Shown here: one piece after another, positions 24,860-34,294 of the stretch
How the letters are laid out: each line of letters opens with the position of its first letter
How positions within the stretch are numbered: the stretch's first letter is position 1
Source of the DNA: an uncultured bacterium
GTDB lineage: Bacteria > Chloroflexota > Anaerolineae > J036 > Brachytrichaceae
NCBI GenBank assembly: GCA_903921365.1
Contig: CAIXPS010000029.1
Coordinates: forward strand, 55,400-119,399
DNA: 64,000 bases
Direction of reading: 5' to 3'
Notes under the pieces: model-generated
Seen by the model: the letters and a program-made list of their open reading frames with translations, nothing else
Told to the model about the DNA's origin: nothing
The model's database searches: none
Made by a program: the position numbers and the translations under genes

Positions 24860-27088
24860 ATGGCCGAGAAACGTGCACCAGGAAAAATGAGTGAGTCGTC
24901 CCGCGTCCGAGGTGGTCGTGCTGAGAAAGACTCGCGCAACCCTCACAGCGAGTCAGCCCAGGCGCCGGCAGCACATTCCGTCCCCGCACTTATACAACGC
25001 GCGCAAAGAGCGCCCGAAAGCCTGAGTCACGCCGATCTACAGGCCATCCAGCACACTGTGGGCATGCGCGGCATTCAACGCTTGCTCGCAGCAGCAGGTT
25101 CGGGGGTGCAGCGCACTATGCAGAATCCCGTGCAACGCACCGGTCGTCTGCAAACCTCATTGCAGCGCTCCTTGACTCGGTGCGGCAGCATGGTTCAGCC
25201 TAAGCTGACCGTTGGCGCGGCCAATGACCCGTACGAACGCGAGGCGCGGACTGGTGATCCGTCCGGTAGTTTCGACGCGGGTGAGGACATAGCTCGACAA
25301 CTATCAGCGACCAGGAGCAGTGGCGCTTCACTGCCAGTCAAACTCCGCTCGGACCTTGAACCGAAGTTCGGCGCCGAATTCAGCAACGTGCGCATGCACA
25401 TCGGCGCGCAGTCGGAGGCAATCAACCGCTCCATTGGGGCGCAGGCGTTCACCCACAGAAACCAAATCCACATGACGGCGGGCAAGTACAACCCCGGCAC
25501 TGGCGCTGGCAATCACCTCCAGGCGCATGAACTGAAGCACGTGATGAAACAGCGGGGCGCCGCAGTCCAACGGTCGACGCAACCCACTGACCCTGATCTA
25601 CACCCCAACCGTACTGGCCTGCCCGATGGGTTGAAAACCGGCATCGAGGCTCTCTCTGGCCTTTCCATAGATGGCGTAAAGGTCCATTACAACTCCTCCA
25701 AACCCGCCCAGCGTCGCGCCCTGGCCTATGCCAAGGGGCGGGACATCCATGTCGCGCCGAGTCAGGAACGGCATCTACCGCATGAGGCCTGGCATGTGGT
25801 GCAGCAGGCGCAGGGTCGCGTGAAGCCGACGATGCAGATGAAAGGAAAGGGACAAATCAATGATGACAAGGGGCTGGAGCATGAGGCGGATGTAATGGGG
25901 GCAAAGGCATCTGCAAACACCATGCAGGGCAGCAACATCCTCGCCGCGCCCGGTCAGGATAAGCACCCGAGGCAGGTGAGACAAGGTATGCAACCCATTG
26001 AAATGCAATCAATACCGGATATGGTTTCTCAACTCGTTAAAGGTGGTCCCATTCATATCGGCTCCAAATTAAAGAACGATGATGGGACTTATGAGGTAAC
26101 TAAGATTGTTGGGGAGGAAGTAACAATCAAACCGGAAAATGGCGGAGAGGAAACAACCTTCGAAATAGGTGCTTGGAACGATGATTATACGGTTGTAAAC
26201 GCAACAGGATCTTCATCCGAAGCCACTGAAGGACTGTCAAGCAAAACAGCGGCGACTGAGAAGGTTGTAGAAGAGGACCAATCACATTCAAATGCGCAGG
26301 TAAAAGCATCGGCAAGCGCATCCGAATCATCAGGGAAAGAAAAGGAAAAGATGTCCTCGGGAATTGAAAGGGAGAAAGACGCCTCAAGCGATGACGAGGA
26401 CGCCGGCAGAGCGATTGCATCATCGACGTCGAGCCACTCGACAGCCGCTGTTGCGCCCACTGCAACCGCAAAGGAACGAGTCAAAAAGACTCTCAAGGAA
26501 GGAAGCATGGAAAATGTATCGCTATCCAGCGCGATACATTGGTTTGAAAATCTAAACGAGAAATACGACAAAGTCGTCACACAACCCTGGGGATTCTCGT
26601 TTGCCCCCCGTAAGACACAGGAAGAAGATGTCAAAGCAATCAATGAATACATCGGGCTTTTTAAAGCAGGAAAGATCGAAAAACAGACCCACAGACATGA
26701 AGGGCCCAAGACGATTTATACAGTAAATGGTCGTGTCTACAGTACACATGCTGACTCGCATCAGCTATACCCAATCTCCGGCCCTGGCGTAATACATGGA
26801 AGAGGACCTGTTGACATGTACTATGTACTCCAAGCACTTGAGCGGGACGAACCCGCAAGAGTTATACGTTTATATGAACAATATGTGGGTATGGACGAGA
26901 AGTGGCATAAGGCGGCAGCCGAAAAAATGGAGGGGGGACACCGCAGCGGCGTCGAATTACCCGATATCAAGACGACCTCGGCCGGAACCATTAAGAAGAT
27001 GCAACCAACCAAGTTAGAAGCCAAAGTGAAAGAGGCAAGGGCAGCACTCGAAAAAGTGCCCCCTTCAAACCAGTATGGGGTAGAGTAA
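24860..27088 (+). CDS. tandem DUF4157 (eCIS-core-type) protein with unknown C-terminal domain
   Basis: A 742-residue modular protein. The N-terminal part has the [10 protein letters not shown] motif typical of DUF4157 proteins. A first DUF4157 domain is at about residues 155-232 ([20 protein letters not shown], ending [10 protein letters not shown] with an HExxH zinc motif). A second domain of a different subtype is at about 250-350 ([20 protein letters not shown], then [11 protein letters not shown] with a second HExxH, and LEHEADVMG). A short beta-rich piece (385-440) and a Ser/Glu/Lys-rich low-complexity linker (about 450-545) follow. The last 200 residues (for example [20 protein letters not shown]) match no family I know. 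DUF4157 proteins are associated with extracellular contractile injection systems as cargo. Base composition shifts to clearly more AT after about 26000, suggesting a separately acquired C-terminus. Confidence 0.88.
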   Translation: MAEKRAPGKMSESSRVRGGRAEKDSRNPHSESAQAPAAHSVPALIQRAQRAPESLSHADLQAIQHTVGMRGIQRLLAAAGSGVQRTMQNPVQRTGRLQTSLQRSLTRCGSMVQPKLTVGAANDPYEREARTGDPSGSFDAGEDIARQLSATRSSGASLPVKLRSDLEPKFGAEFSNVRMHIGAQSEAINRSIGAQAFTHRNQIHMTAGKYNPGTGAGNHLQAHELKHVMKQRGAAVQRSTQPTDPDLHPNRTGLPDGLKTGIEALSGLSIDGVKVHYNSSKPAQRRALAYAKGRDIHVAPSQERHLPHEAWHVVQQAQGRVKPTMQMKGKGQINDDKGLEHEADVMGAKASANTMQGSNILAAPGQDKHPRQVRQGMQPIEMQSIPDMVSQLVKGGPIHIGSKLKNDDGTYEVTKIVGEEVTIKPENGGEETTFEIGAWNDDYTVVNATGSSSEATEGLSSKTAATEKVVEEDQSHSNAQVKASASASESSGKEKEKMSSGIEREKDASSDDEDAGRAIASSTSSHSTAAVAPTATAKERVKKTLKEGSMENVSLSSAIHWFENLNEKYDKVVTQPWGFSFAPRKTQEEDVKAINEYIGLFKAGKIEKQTHRHEGPKTIYTVNGRVYSTHADSHQLYPISGPGVIHGRGPVDMYYVLQALERDEPARVIRLYEQYVGMDEKWHKAAAEKMEGGHRSGVELPDIKTTSAGTIKKMQPTKLEAKVKEARAALEKVPPSNQYGVE

Positions 27089-27122
27089 ATCCAGGCAGTA
27101 CACAGATTTGGGAAAGGATGAT

Positions 27123-28250
27123 CTAACCAAACGTCGGCGCCACCACTTCCGCGCCGCCCTTCATCGCCGACTCGTGCGCGCAAATACCGGCGGCGGTCCA
27201 GTTGGCCGCGGTAACGGCGTCGATCCACGGCAAGCGCCGCTCGACGATGCTGCGCGCGAACTCGTGAACCAGGTGCGGGTGCGAGCCGTGATGTCCGCCC
27301 CCCTGCTCAAACGACAGATGGCGGTTATCGTCGCCGTAGACGAAGCGGCGCGTGTATTTGCCGATCTGCTGCGGCAGCAGGTCGGCGCGATCCGGCGCAA
27401 CTGGCCGCTCTGCCGTTTGTTGACGCACTTGCCCGGGCATAACGGGGCTGGCGCGGAACAGGGCAGGCGGTTCATCCTCCATCTGCCACTCGTAACACGC
27501 GTTCTCGCCGTAGATGACGAAGCTCTCCATGTATGGGCGGGCGCAGTGGAACAACGTGCGCGTCACCTCGGCCGAGAGGCTTGGTTTATCGAGCTGATAG
27601 ATCGCGGTCTCGATTGGAAATGGATTGCCGTATTGCTGTTGCAGTTCTGTCCGCATCTCACCGGAACCGAAACAGTGCACCTTCGTCGCGCGCGCACCGG
27701 CGATGGCCAGCAGCGGACTGATGGCATGTGTGGCATACCACATCGGCGGTAACCCGGCCCAATATGAGGGCCAGCGTTCCATGTCCTGATAGTGCGCGCC
27801 GCGCAGGAACTGGATGCGCCCGAGCTCTCCACTATCGCGCAGCGCCCGCGCCTGCAGAAACTGGCGGGTGTACACCGCCGTCTCCATCATCATATAGTTG
27901 CAACCGCTGCGGCGTTGCGCCTCGACAATCGCGTGCAGATCGGCGATGCTGGTCGCCATCGGCACGGTGCTGGCGCAGTGCTTGCCGGCGTTCAATACGG
28001 CTATGGCCTGCGGGGCGTGATCGGGGATGCCGCTGATGAGATGCACCGCGTCGATGTCGGGCGAGGCGATTACCTCGGCCACATCGGTCATGCGGCGCGC
28101 GATATTGAAACGCTCTCCCACTGCGCTCAGCCGTGTCTCGTCTTTGTCGCAGATCGTCACCGAGGCGACGTCGGGGTGATCAAGATAGATCGGGACGAAC
28201 TTGGCGCCGAAGCCAAGTCCAACGACCGCGATGCGCAATCCTGTAGTCAT
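27123..28250 (-). CDS. Gfo/Idh/MocA family oxidoreductase
   Basis: A 375-residue oxidoreductase with N-terminal Rossmann motif IAVVGLGFGAKFVPIYLDH (residues 7-25), the ribose-binding Asp in VTICDKDE, and the substrate-side segment KHCASTVPMATSIADLHAIV in the EKP position. The C-terminal domain carries AHYQDMERWPSYWAGLPPMWYATHAIS, closely paralleling the 23441 protein. It ends MKGGAEVVAPTFG. The ribosome binding site GAGGAAAAA supports the ATG at 28250. It is followed upstream by the SGNH hydrolase gene in the same direction with a 23-base gap, so the two form a probable operon with TrpS. It may oxidise a glycan-derived sugar. Confidence 0.9.
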   Translation of the reverse strand: MTTGLRIAVVGLGFGAKFVPIYLDHPDVASVTICDKDETRLSAVGERFNIARRMTDVAEVIASPDIDAVHLISGIPDHAPQAIAVLNAGKHCASTVPMATSIADLHAIVEAQRRSGCNYMMMETAVYTRQFLQARALRDSGELGRIQFLRGAHYQDMERWPSYWAGLPPMWYATHAISPLLAIAGARATKVHCFGSGEMRTELQQQYGNPFPIETAIYQLDKPSLSAEVTRTLFHCARPYMESFVIYGENACYEWQMEDEPPALFRASPVMPGQVRQQTAERPVAPDRADLLPQQIGKYTRRFVYGDDNRHLSFEQGGGHHGSHPHLVHEFARSIVERRLPWIDAVTAANWTAAGICAHESAMKGGAEVVAPTFG

Positions 28251-28273
28251 TTTTTCCTCATTATTGCGCTGCG

Positions 28274-28945
28274 CTATTGCGCCGGGAACCAGCGCAGTAG
28301 TTCGCGCGCGACTAATTCGTGTCCCAGCTTGTTGGGGTGATTGATATGCGATAGCAGATCGAGAATGTGACCGCCACTGGCGATATAGTGATTGAAGACC
28401 GCATCACTATCCGCCAGTGCAACGCCATACTCGACGGCCAACCGGCGCAGCTGCGCCGCATGTTTGGGTAGTTCCTCCGCCCACACCGGTTCGCTGCGCC
28501 GCAACGACAGCAGGTCGTGTGTTGGCGTGAGCACGATCACCTTCACGCCCTGCGCCAGCGACGTCTCGATCATGCTGCGCCACGCGCGCTCGGCGGCAGC
28601 GAGCCCAATCCCACGGTCATTGAGCGCGTAATCGATCGTGGCCACAGCGGGTTTGTGGCACAGCACATCGCTCTCGAAGCGCGCGGCGCCTTGCTCGGAG
28701 TTCTCGCCGCCGATGGCTGTCACGATGACGTTGATCACGGCATAGGCAAAACGCTGCTTCAAACCGACATACAGCAGATGCGGATAGGCGTCGAGCGAGT
28801 TCACCACCGGCGTCGTGAAGTAGCCCGATGGCACGCTGTGACCATGCACGACGATGTTGAGCGCGCGGTTGCCTGGCCACGGCTTACCCATTTCGCGGAC
28901 AACATCGATGAGATACGTTTCGTAATCCGCAACGGTCTGGATCAT
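28274..28945 (-). CDS. SGNH/GDSL-type hydrolase
   Basis: A 223-residue esterase/acetylhydrolase-like protein. Block I is VVHGHSVPSG, with the nucleophile Ser in GHS instead of GDS. Block II is IGGENSEQG. Block III is IDYALNDRG with the oxyanion-hole Asn. Block V is DLLSHINHPNKLGH with the catalytic Asp and His. There is no signal peptide, so it should be cytoplasmic. The neighbouring oxidoreductase suggests deacetylation of a sugar substrate, but that is inference. It lies 3 bases from the TrpS stop codon, in the same direction. Confidence 0.82.
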   Translation of the reverse strand: MIQTVADYETYLIDVVREMGKPWPGNRALNIVVHGHSVPSGYFTTPVVNSLDAYPHLLYVGLKQRFAYAVINVIVTAIGGENSEQGAARFESDVLCHKPAVATIDYALNDRGIGLAAAERAWRSMIETSLAQGVKVIVLTPTHDLLSLRRSEPVWAEELPKHAAQLRRLAVEYGVALADSDAVFNHYIASGGHILDLLSHINHPNKLGHELVARELLRWFPAQ

Positions 28946-28948
28946 GGG

Positions 28949-29965
28949 TTATCTCACGATGAAACCAACCCGGCGCTTGATTTCCCTGATCTTCGGCTCG
29001 GCGATGGCGCGCGCGCGTTCGGCGCCGTCTTCGAGGATGCGATCAAGTTCGTCGGTATTCGACATCAACTCGGTGAAGCGCTCGCGGATCGGTCGCAGCG
29101 ATTCAACGACCACCTCGGCCACATCGCCCTTCAGCGCCCCGTAGCCCTTGCCGGTGAAGTGCGCCTCAATCTCCGCGCGCGACTGGTGGGTGAGCAACTC
29201 ATAGATCTCGAGCAGGTTGTTTACGCCGGCTTTCTCAGGCGCTTCACTGAATACGATCTCGCGCCCCAGGTCGGTGACCGCGCGCTTGATGGTGCGGCGA
29301 ATCTCGTCCGGGCTATCAGTGAGCAACACGGCATGACCGCGATTATGCGCTTCGCTCTTGCTCATCTTTTTCGTCGGGTCGTCGAAGCCCCGTATGCGCG
29401 CGCCGCTCTGCGGGATCACAGGCTGCGGCACGACAAAAGTTTCACCGAATTGAGCGTTGAAGCGTTGGGCGATGTCGCGCGTCAGTTCCACATGCTGCTT
29501 CTGGTCCTCGCCAACCGGCACCTCATCCGCGTCATATAGCAGAATGTCAGCGGCCATCAACACAGGGTAATCGAGCAACCCAGTCAACACGCTCTCCAGC
29601 GTTGCGGCCTTGGTCTTGTACTGGGTCATGCGTTCGAGCCAGCCCATCGGGGTGATGCAGTTGAAAATCCAGCAGCACTCTGCGTGTGCGCGCACATGGC
29701 TCTGCACGAAAATCACGCACTTCTGCGGATCAAGGCCGGCGGCGATATACAGCGCAGCCAGCTCGCGCGTCTTGCGACGCAGCGTCTCCGGGTCCTGCGG
29801 CAGCGTAATCGCGTGCATGTCCACGACGCAGTAATAATTATCCTTCTGATCCTGCTCCTGCACCCAGCGCCGGATTGCGCCAAGATAGTTGCCAATGTGC
29901 AATGCGTTGGTCGGCTGCACGCCGGAAAAGACGCGCGGTTTGCGCGTGATGGGTGGGTTACTCAT
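28949..29965 (-). CDS. trpS: tryptophanyl-tRNA synthetase
   Basis: A 338-residue class I aminoacyl-tRNA synthetase that charges tRNA-Trp. Signatures: the HIGH motif as ALHIGNYLGAI near residue 22, the KMSKS motif as KKMSKSEAHN near residue 203, and the Trp-pocket region DMHAITLPQDPE. The length is standard. It appears to be a housekeeping gene and the best phylogenetic marker in the window. The short tandem repeats at 29982-30020 lie right upstream. No T-box or attenuator was seen there. Confidence 0.96.
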   Translation of the reverse strand: MSNPPITRKPRVFSGVQPTNALHIGNYLGAIRRWVQEQDQKDNYYCVVDMHAITLPQDPETLRRKTRELAALYIAAGLDPQKCVIFVQSHVRAHAECCWIFNCITPMGWLERMTQYKTKAATLESVLTGLLDYPVLMAADILLYDADEVPVGEDQKQHVELTRDIAQRFNAQFGETFVVPQPVIPQSGARIRGFDDPTKKMSKSEAHNRGHAVLLTDSPDEIRRTIKRAVTDLGREIVFSEAPEKAGVNNLLEIYELLTHQSRAEIEAHFTGKGYGALKGDVAEVVVESLRPIRERFTELMSNTDELDRILEDGAERARAIAEPKIREIKRRVGFIVR

Positions 29966-29981
29966 GTGTTCTTGTTCACTC

Positions 29982-30020
29982 TCAATGGTCTGACTGAATG
30001 GCCCGACTTAATGGCCTGAT
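29982..30020. repeat. three tandem 13-bp degenerate repeats upstream of trpS
   Basis: TCAATGGTCTGAC (29982-29994), TGAATGGCCCGAC (29995-30007) and TTAATGGCCTGAT (30008-30020) follow one another, with a partial fourth copy TATGGGCT. They could be a protein-binding array or a decayed minisatellite. The rest of the gap to 30147 has no visible gene. Confidence 0.65.
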
Positions 30021-30146
30021 TATGGGCTAAGTTTACTATGACCCGATATCCCCTGCGAAGGTTCCGCTGGTGAAATACCGCGCGTGAGGCTCTGTCATTC
30101 CGTAGCGCGCCCTACGGGTCGCGCTCTCCTGTGATGGTCATAGGCG

Positions 30147-30422
30147 TCATCCGACGATCAACTCCCAACACTGTTGCTCTGCATAAACCCACGCGGAAAA
30201 CTGGCTTCCGGTTACCCATGGCTCCTCGCCGAAAGCCTTGTAGCACGCCAGCAATTCCTGCGGCGTCATCCCGGACCGGTACAGATCACGCAACGAGCCA
30301 TCAACAATCCGCTTTGCGGCGCGGGTCGCTTCGTCTTCACACTCGTAATCGCCGCGCGAACTGCGCGGCTCTTCGTCCATGTAATGGAAGTTGTCGTCGA
30401 TATACAGGGTGTATTTGCTCAT
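30147..30422 (-). CDS. small conserved-looking acidic protein
   Basis: A 91-residue protein starting MSKYTLYIDDNFHYMDEEPR and ending SAWVYAEQQCWELIVG. I do not recognise the family. It is acidic, with many aromatic residues and a central amphipathic stretch EDEATRAAKRIVDGSLRDLY. The start at 30422 was chosen because it lies 8 bases after the AMMECR1 stop; the longer frame upstream is Arg-rich and just shadows that gene. Probably co-transcribed with AMMECR1. Confidence 0.7.
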   Translation of the reverse strand: MSKYTLYIDDNFHYMDEEPRSSRGDYECEDEATRAAKRIVDGSLRDLYRSGMTPQELLACYKAFGEEPWVTGSQFSAWVYAEQQCWELIVG

Positions 30423-30429
30423 GTGGCCA

Positions 30430-31023
30430 CTACTGCAGCGTGTCCACCAACTGTGCCGCCGCGTCGCCGCTGAAGGTCTTGTTAAATATGAGCGCGGTGA
30501 ATATCTCGATGATCGCCCCTTTGCGCCATGCGCCCGGCGGCAACCCGGCCTTCTCACACGTCGCCTCAAGGAAGGTGTCGCGATCCCAGCCGCGTTCAGA
30601 CGCGACCTGCGGCAGCAGCAAGCCGCGATTAAACCCTTTCGTGATCATCAACCCATGTTTGCCAGCGACAATCTCATCAATGCTGTTGATGCGGCGCAAA
30701 GGGGAAAGCATGGATATCTCGACCTCAAGGCCGTCGAGTTCATTGGGACCAATCGGGTCGAAGCGCGGATCGTCCAGCGCCGCAGACACCGCCATCTGTT
30801 TCACAACCAGCCACACTGAATGATGGGCTTCAGTCCGTCCGATGCAACCGCGCAGTTCGCCATCGCGTGACAGTGTGACAAACGCGCCGGCATGCTGCAA
30901 CAACTGCGGGGACTCGGGCAGTCTGGACTTGTTGTGCAGTCCCAGCACCACTTCACATACAGACAGATAGGCATTGGTCAATAGCGCTTCACGCGCTTCG
31001 GGCGAGAGTTCCATCTCTGACAT
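30430..31023 (-). CDS. AMMECR1 domain protein
   Basis: A 197-residue single-domain AMMECR1 protein. Hallmarks: GAFVTLSRDGELRGCIGRTE (the family LRGCIG block), FDPIGPNELDGLEVEISMLSP, and GHGLMI-like GKHGLMITKGFNRGLLLPQV. The C-terminal LEATCEKAGLPPGAWR is also typical. In many prokaryotes AMMECR1 is linked to MEMO and a radical-SAM protein (AmmeMemoRadiSam); neither partner is here. The family has been proposed to act in RNA or redox biology, but the function is unproven. It diverges from the acyltransferase. Confidence 0.92.
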   Translation of the reverse strand: MSEMELSPEAREALLTNAYLSVCEVVLGLHNKSRLPESPQLLQHAGAFVTLSRDGELRGCIGRTEAHHSVWLVVKQMAVSAALDDPRFDPIGPNELDGLEVEISMLSPLRRINSIDEIVAGKHGLMITKGFNRGLLLPQVASERGWDRDTFLEATCEKAGLPPGAWRKGAIIEIFTALIFNKTFSGDAAAQLVDTLQ

Positions 31024-31042
31024 TGGGTCACCCCTGTTAATG

Positions 31043-31069
31043 TTGAGTGTAGCACCAACATGCTACGAT
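31043..31069 (+). promoter_or_regulatory. candidate extended -10 promoter for the acyltransferase gene
   Basis: TTGAGT (31043-31048) and TGCTACGAT (31061-31069, an extended -10) are 15 bases apart. Transcription would begin near 31076, which favours the ATG at 31085 over the one at 31073. Confidence 0.5.
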
Positions 31070-31084
31070 AGAATGGTCATCCCT

Positions 31085-31702
31085 ATGTGGTTTTACAAAA
31101 TCGCGCGCCTGTTCGCCCGCATGCTGATCTATTCTGTCGCCCGCGTGCATGTGGAGGGCAAGGAATACTTCTCACAGCCGCCCCCGTTCATCCTCGCGAC
31201 CAACCACTTGACCAGTTGGGACCCGCCAGTGATTCTCGCCATGTGGCCGCCGCCTGCGCACCTGACCGTGCTGGCTGCCGACAAATGGCGCAAGGTTTTG
31301 CCGATTCTGCTCCTCTTTAACGCCATGGGCGGGATATGGGTGAAGCGCGGCGAAGTCGATCGCCAGGCTCTGCGCGCATGCGTCGATGTGCTCAAGAATG
31401 GCGGCGCCATGGGCATGTCGCCCGAAGGCACGCGCAGCCGCACCGGCGCACTGCAACAGGGGCGCTCCGGCGTCGCCTACCTGGCGCTGAAGGCCGACGT
31501 CCCTATCATCCCGATTGCGCTGTGGGGCGTCGAGCAGATCGCGCACAACAGGCGAATGCTGCGACGCACCGACGTCACAATGCGTATCGGCCAACCACTG
31601 AAGATGGATCCGGCGCTCAGCCTCGACCAGAACACTGATCGCCTCATGCGCGCCATTGCGGCCATGTTGCCGACGCAGTATCGCGGGGTTTACGGACAGT
31701 AA
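31085..31702 (+). CDS. plsC: 1-acyl-sn-glycerol-3-phosphate acyltransferase (PlsC family)
   Basis: A 205-residue membrane-associated acyltransferase that adds the second acyl chain to lysophosphatidate. Motif I NHLTSWDPP (catalytic His and Asp in H-x4-D) is near residue 40. Motif III SPEGTRSRTG holds the phosphate-binding Glu and Arg. Motif IV VPIIPIALWG is present. The N-terminal hydrophobic stretch (WFYKIARLFARMLIYSV) should anchor it to the membrane. The start at 31085 is placed after a candidate promoter at 31043-31069. The 3' end overlaps the convergent membrane-protein gene by 13 bases. Confidence 0.9.
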   Translation: MWFYKIARLFARMLIYSVARVHVEGKEYFSQPPPFILATNHLTSWDPPVILAMWPPPAHLTVLAADKWRKVLPILLLFNAMGGIWVKRGEVDRQALRACVDVLKNGGAMGMSPEGTRSRTGALQQGRSGVAYLALKADVPIIPIALWGVEQIAHNRRMLRRTDVTMRIGQPLKMDPALSLDQNTDRLMRAIAAMLPTQYRGVYGQ

Positions 31703-34116
31703 TTTCCCGGACGGCGTCCGATGAGCCGGACATCTGAGATATGTGCCAGCGGCTTTTCAGTGGTCGTGAGCCACGCGGATAGAGCAAGCCGCAAACGACT
31801 CAGTCGCGCCGCTGGGTCGAAATCTGACAGCCGTAATGGATAGGTGTACTCATACATCCCTTCGTTTGTAAACAGTGGTATTTGTATTGGCTTGCGCACA
31901 TCATTGTGCGGATCGGATAACGCATCATTCGCTAATTCGTATGAGAGGTTGAGCATTCGCGGCCAGACGTGATTTGTGGCACTCATGCGAATGGTTAGCA
32001 TCGTGTAGTTCGCTAAACATGCGCCGCCTGAGATGGCATAGTCGCTCTGAACCGCGTTCTTTTCTAAAGACCACTCGCTTGCCGCAGCGCTGGCGCTGAG
32101 AGGAAGAGTCGCGCTGATCCACTGATCACGATCGGCGCTATCGAAAACTGCGTCTTCCGTCGATAGCGCGGGAGACGGGTTCATAACGTTTTGCACATCC
32201 GACAACGCCGCAGGGGTATTGTCAAACAGCACGTCAATAAACGGGTAACGAAACAGGATCGGACTGCCAGGAACACTGGGCTCTGGCAACGATGTCAGCT
32301 CCAGTGTGATCGTCTGACCTGCATAGGGTAACAACGAGATGTCAATGGGTTGTGACCCGGCGTCTGTGCCCTTGACCGCTCTGGACCAAAGAGCAGTTTT
32401 TGCGCCATGTGCGTCGTAAGCAGAGATCAATACCGTCGGGTTAGCGACAGGGGATGCGCCGGCGGCGGAAAGCAGGCTCACACTGGTATGAAAGTCAGCC
32501 TTGCGCGTCGTGTCGGGCAGGCGAATCGTCCACAGAATCGCACTGGGCGATGGCACAAAAAGGTTGAGATGGCGATAGTCGTAGGACGGTTGCGGTGCGT
32601 TCGCGCGATCTTCCAGCCAGCGAATACGATCCAGGCCTGGCGCTTCACGAGTTGTGACATTACCGAATGCGTAATCCCCCTGCAATGTCCAGCGCTGGTT
32701 GGGTGCGAATACAGACAACCTCAGCGCCTTAAGTTGATCCGCCAAATCATATGCGTGGTCAGCGCCGTCTGTTTCGTCAAGGATGACATACTGTTCGCAA
32801 AATGTAGGCGCGCTTCTACCGCTGCGCAGGCATGCGGCTGTCATGGGCGATCTTGAGAACAGGAAGTAGACTTTGTCCTCGTAAGAAACGATGGAGAAGC
32901 AAAAGACGACCGCAGCGATAAGCGTCGCGACGCCGGTTACCTGGCGCAGGACTGTGACGGTGCTCCTGACGCTCCTTGACTCCGGCTGGATCGGCGTTGT
33001 GAAAATGGCGTAGACAATGCCTGAATAACCAAGCCAGAAGAGCAGCCCGATCCCCGTATACCAGGATGAAAGATTTGAGCGAAGCATTCCAAGGAGCCAC
33101 AGGCTGGCTATTCCGGCGGATGCAAAATAACATCCAGGGCCTATTGCGCGCAGCAGACACATGAGGCGGCCTTTCAGCATCAGGTAAACACATGCGCCGG
33201 TGATAAAAAGCGTCTCAATTCCTAAAATCGCCCGAATGTTAATATTTGCGCTCTCGCCGTTTACAAATGCATAGCCAACCCCGTTGATGATGACCTGCAA
33301 ATTCAATAAAGCCTTGACATGATCTGAATCGCTGGAGGATGAGAACAGGAGTAGCGAGAGATAGGGAGATAGCGCAACGATACTCGATAGAATAACGACT
33401 GCAAATTGAGCCGGGGAGTAGCGCGAGCCGCGATGAGCGTCATGCGTTGTCGTTCCTGGCGCAGCGAGCGTCTTGCGTTTGTATAGATTCACCACAACCA
33501 TGGCGCCGAGCAGCAATGGCCAGGCCGCCACTCCCTGCCCCCATGACCAACTGGCAAACCAGGCTGCCGCCACAGACAACACTGTGCCAGCCCAACGCTG
33601 CCTGTATCGAACCATGCTCCACAGGATCAGAACGATGCCGAGCGCACAAAATCCCATCGGTATGGATGCATCGCCAAACGTGAACTGGTTGATTTGATTG
33701 ACCGAAAAAACCAGCACTGCTAATACCGGCCACATCCATATTCTGAACCAATGCTTTGATCGCGCCGTCAGCGCGTTGTGTGTCAGGAAGAGCGAAAGGA
33801 CAGAAACACCATAGCCACACAGGAGTTCGACGTACTCATTCCAGTAAACTGTTTTCGCAAGGACAATTCTGAACACTGTGGGGAACAGCATCAGGTGCCC
33901 GTGGTAGTAACTGTCGCGGAAGATATTGACCCATGAGTAGCCGGCGCTCAGGATGCGCGCCATCGATTCCACGTGAACAACATAGTCACCCGATAAAGCA
34001 TCTGCGCCGGTCGTGGTAATGATGCTGAGGATGTTGATCATGGGCGCGCAGGCGAGGGCAATGGCGATGATTGCGCCAATGGTCTGCCGCGTGGGGTGTG
34101 AAAGACGATATGCCAT
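31690..34116 (-). CDS. large multi-pass membrane protein, glycosyltransferase-like
   Basis: With the ATG at 34116 the protein is 808 residues: MAYRLSHPTRQ, then a first membrane span TIGAIIAIALACAPMINILS. About ten further spans lie in residues 60-440, and a large soluble C-terminal beta-rich domain follows (about 450-808). The acidic, periplasmic-looking loop after helix 1 (TTTGADALSGDYVVHVESMA) resembles the first loop of GT-C / PMT-type glycosyltransferases, but no definite catalytic motif is identified. The open frame runs further, to 34443, and into the SRPBCC gene. That part is Arg-rich and I do not believe it is translated; alternative GTG starts at 34143 or 34206 would add a further span. 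The start is therefore uncertain. Confidence 0.7.
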   Translation of the reverse strand: MAYRLSHPTRQTIGAIIAIALACAPMINILSIITTTGADALSGDYVVHVESMARILSAGYSWVNIFRDSYYHGHLMLFPTVFRIVLAKTVYWNEYVELLCGYGVSVLSLFLTHNALTARSKHWFRIWMWPVLAVLVFSVNQINQFTFGDASIPMGFCALGIVLILWSMVRYRQRWAGTVLSVAAAWFASWSWGQGVAAWPLLLGAMVVVNLYKRKTLAAPGTTTHDAHRGSRYSPAQFAVVILSSIVALSPYLSLLLFSSSSDSDHVKALLNLQVIINGVGYAFVNGESANINIRAILGIETLFITGACVYLMLKGRLMCLLRAIGPGCYFASAGIASLWLLGMLRSNLSSWYTGIGLLFWLGYSGIVYAIFTTPIQPESRSVRSTVTVLRQVTGVATLIAAVVFCFSIVSYEDKVYFLFSRSPMTAACLRSGRSAPTFCEQYVILDETDGADHAYDLADQLKALRLSVFAPNQRWTLQGDYAFGNVTTREAPGLDRIRWLEDRANAPQPSYDYRHLNLFVPSPSAILWTIRLPDTTRKADFHTSVSLLSAAGASPVANPTVLISAYDAHGAKTALWSRAVKGTDAGSQPIDISLLPYAGQTITLELTSLPEPSVPGSPILFRYPFIDVLFDNTPAALSDVQNVMNPSPALSTEDAVFDSADRDQWISATLPLSASAAASEWSLEKNAVQSDYAISGGACLANYTMLTIRMSATNHVWPRMLNLSYELANDALSDPHNDVRKPIQIPLFTNEGMYEYTYPLRLSDFDPAARLSRLRLALSAWLTTTEKPLAHISDVRLIGRRPGNYCP

Positions 34117-34294
34117 TATTTTACAGCGTACAATGATGATCACAGCCCCAATCCCCACTGCGATCTTCGCCAGAGTTGTGTCACTCGGTGACGCCTGGAA
34201 ATCCACTGGAATATAGGTGTGCAGCGAAGCGTCCCCCGCGCCAGTGTCGTAAAAGCTGGTGAGAAGACGCTTCCTCGGTTCCGGTTGTATTCTC

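Noticed and set aside
24860..27088. A complete eCIS operon
   Set aside because: Only the DUF4157 protein is present; the flanking genes are an oxidoreductase on each side and no sheath, tube, baseplate or AAA ATPase gene is visible.
29966..30146. T-box or tryptophan attenuator upstream of trpS
   Set aside because: No specifier-loop structure, Trp codons or terminator/antiterminator pair found; only the 13-bp repeats are there.
30131..30823. 230-codon plus-strand ORF over the AMMECR1 gene
   Set aside because: Antisense shadow of AMMECR1 and the small gene; no recognisable domain, codon usage unlike neighbours.
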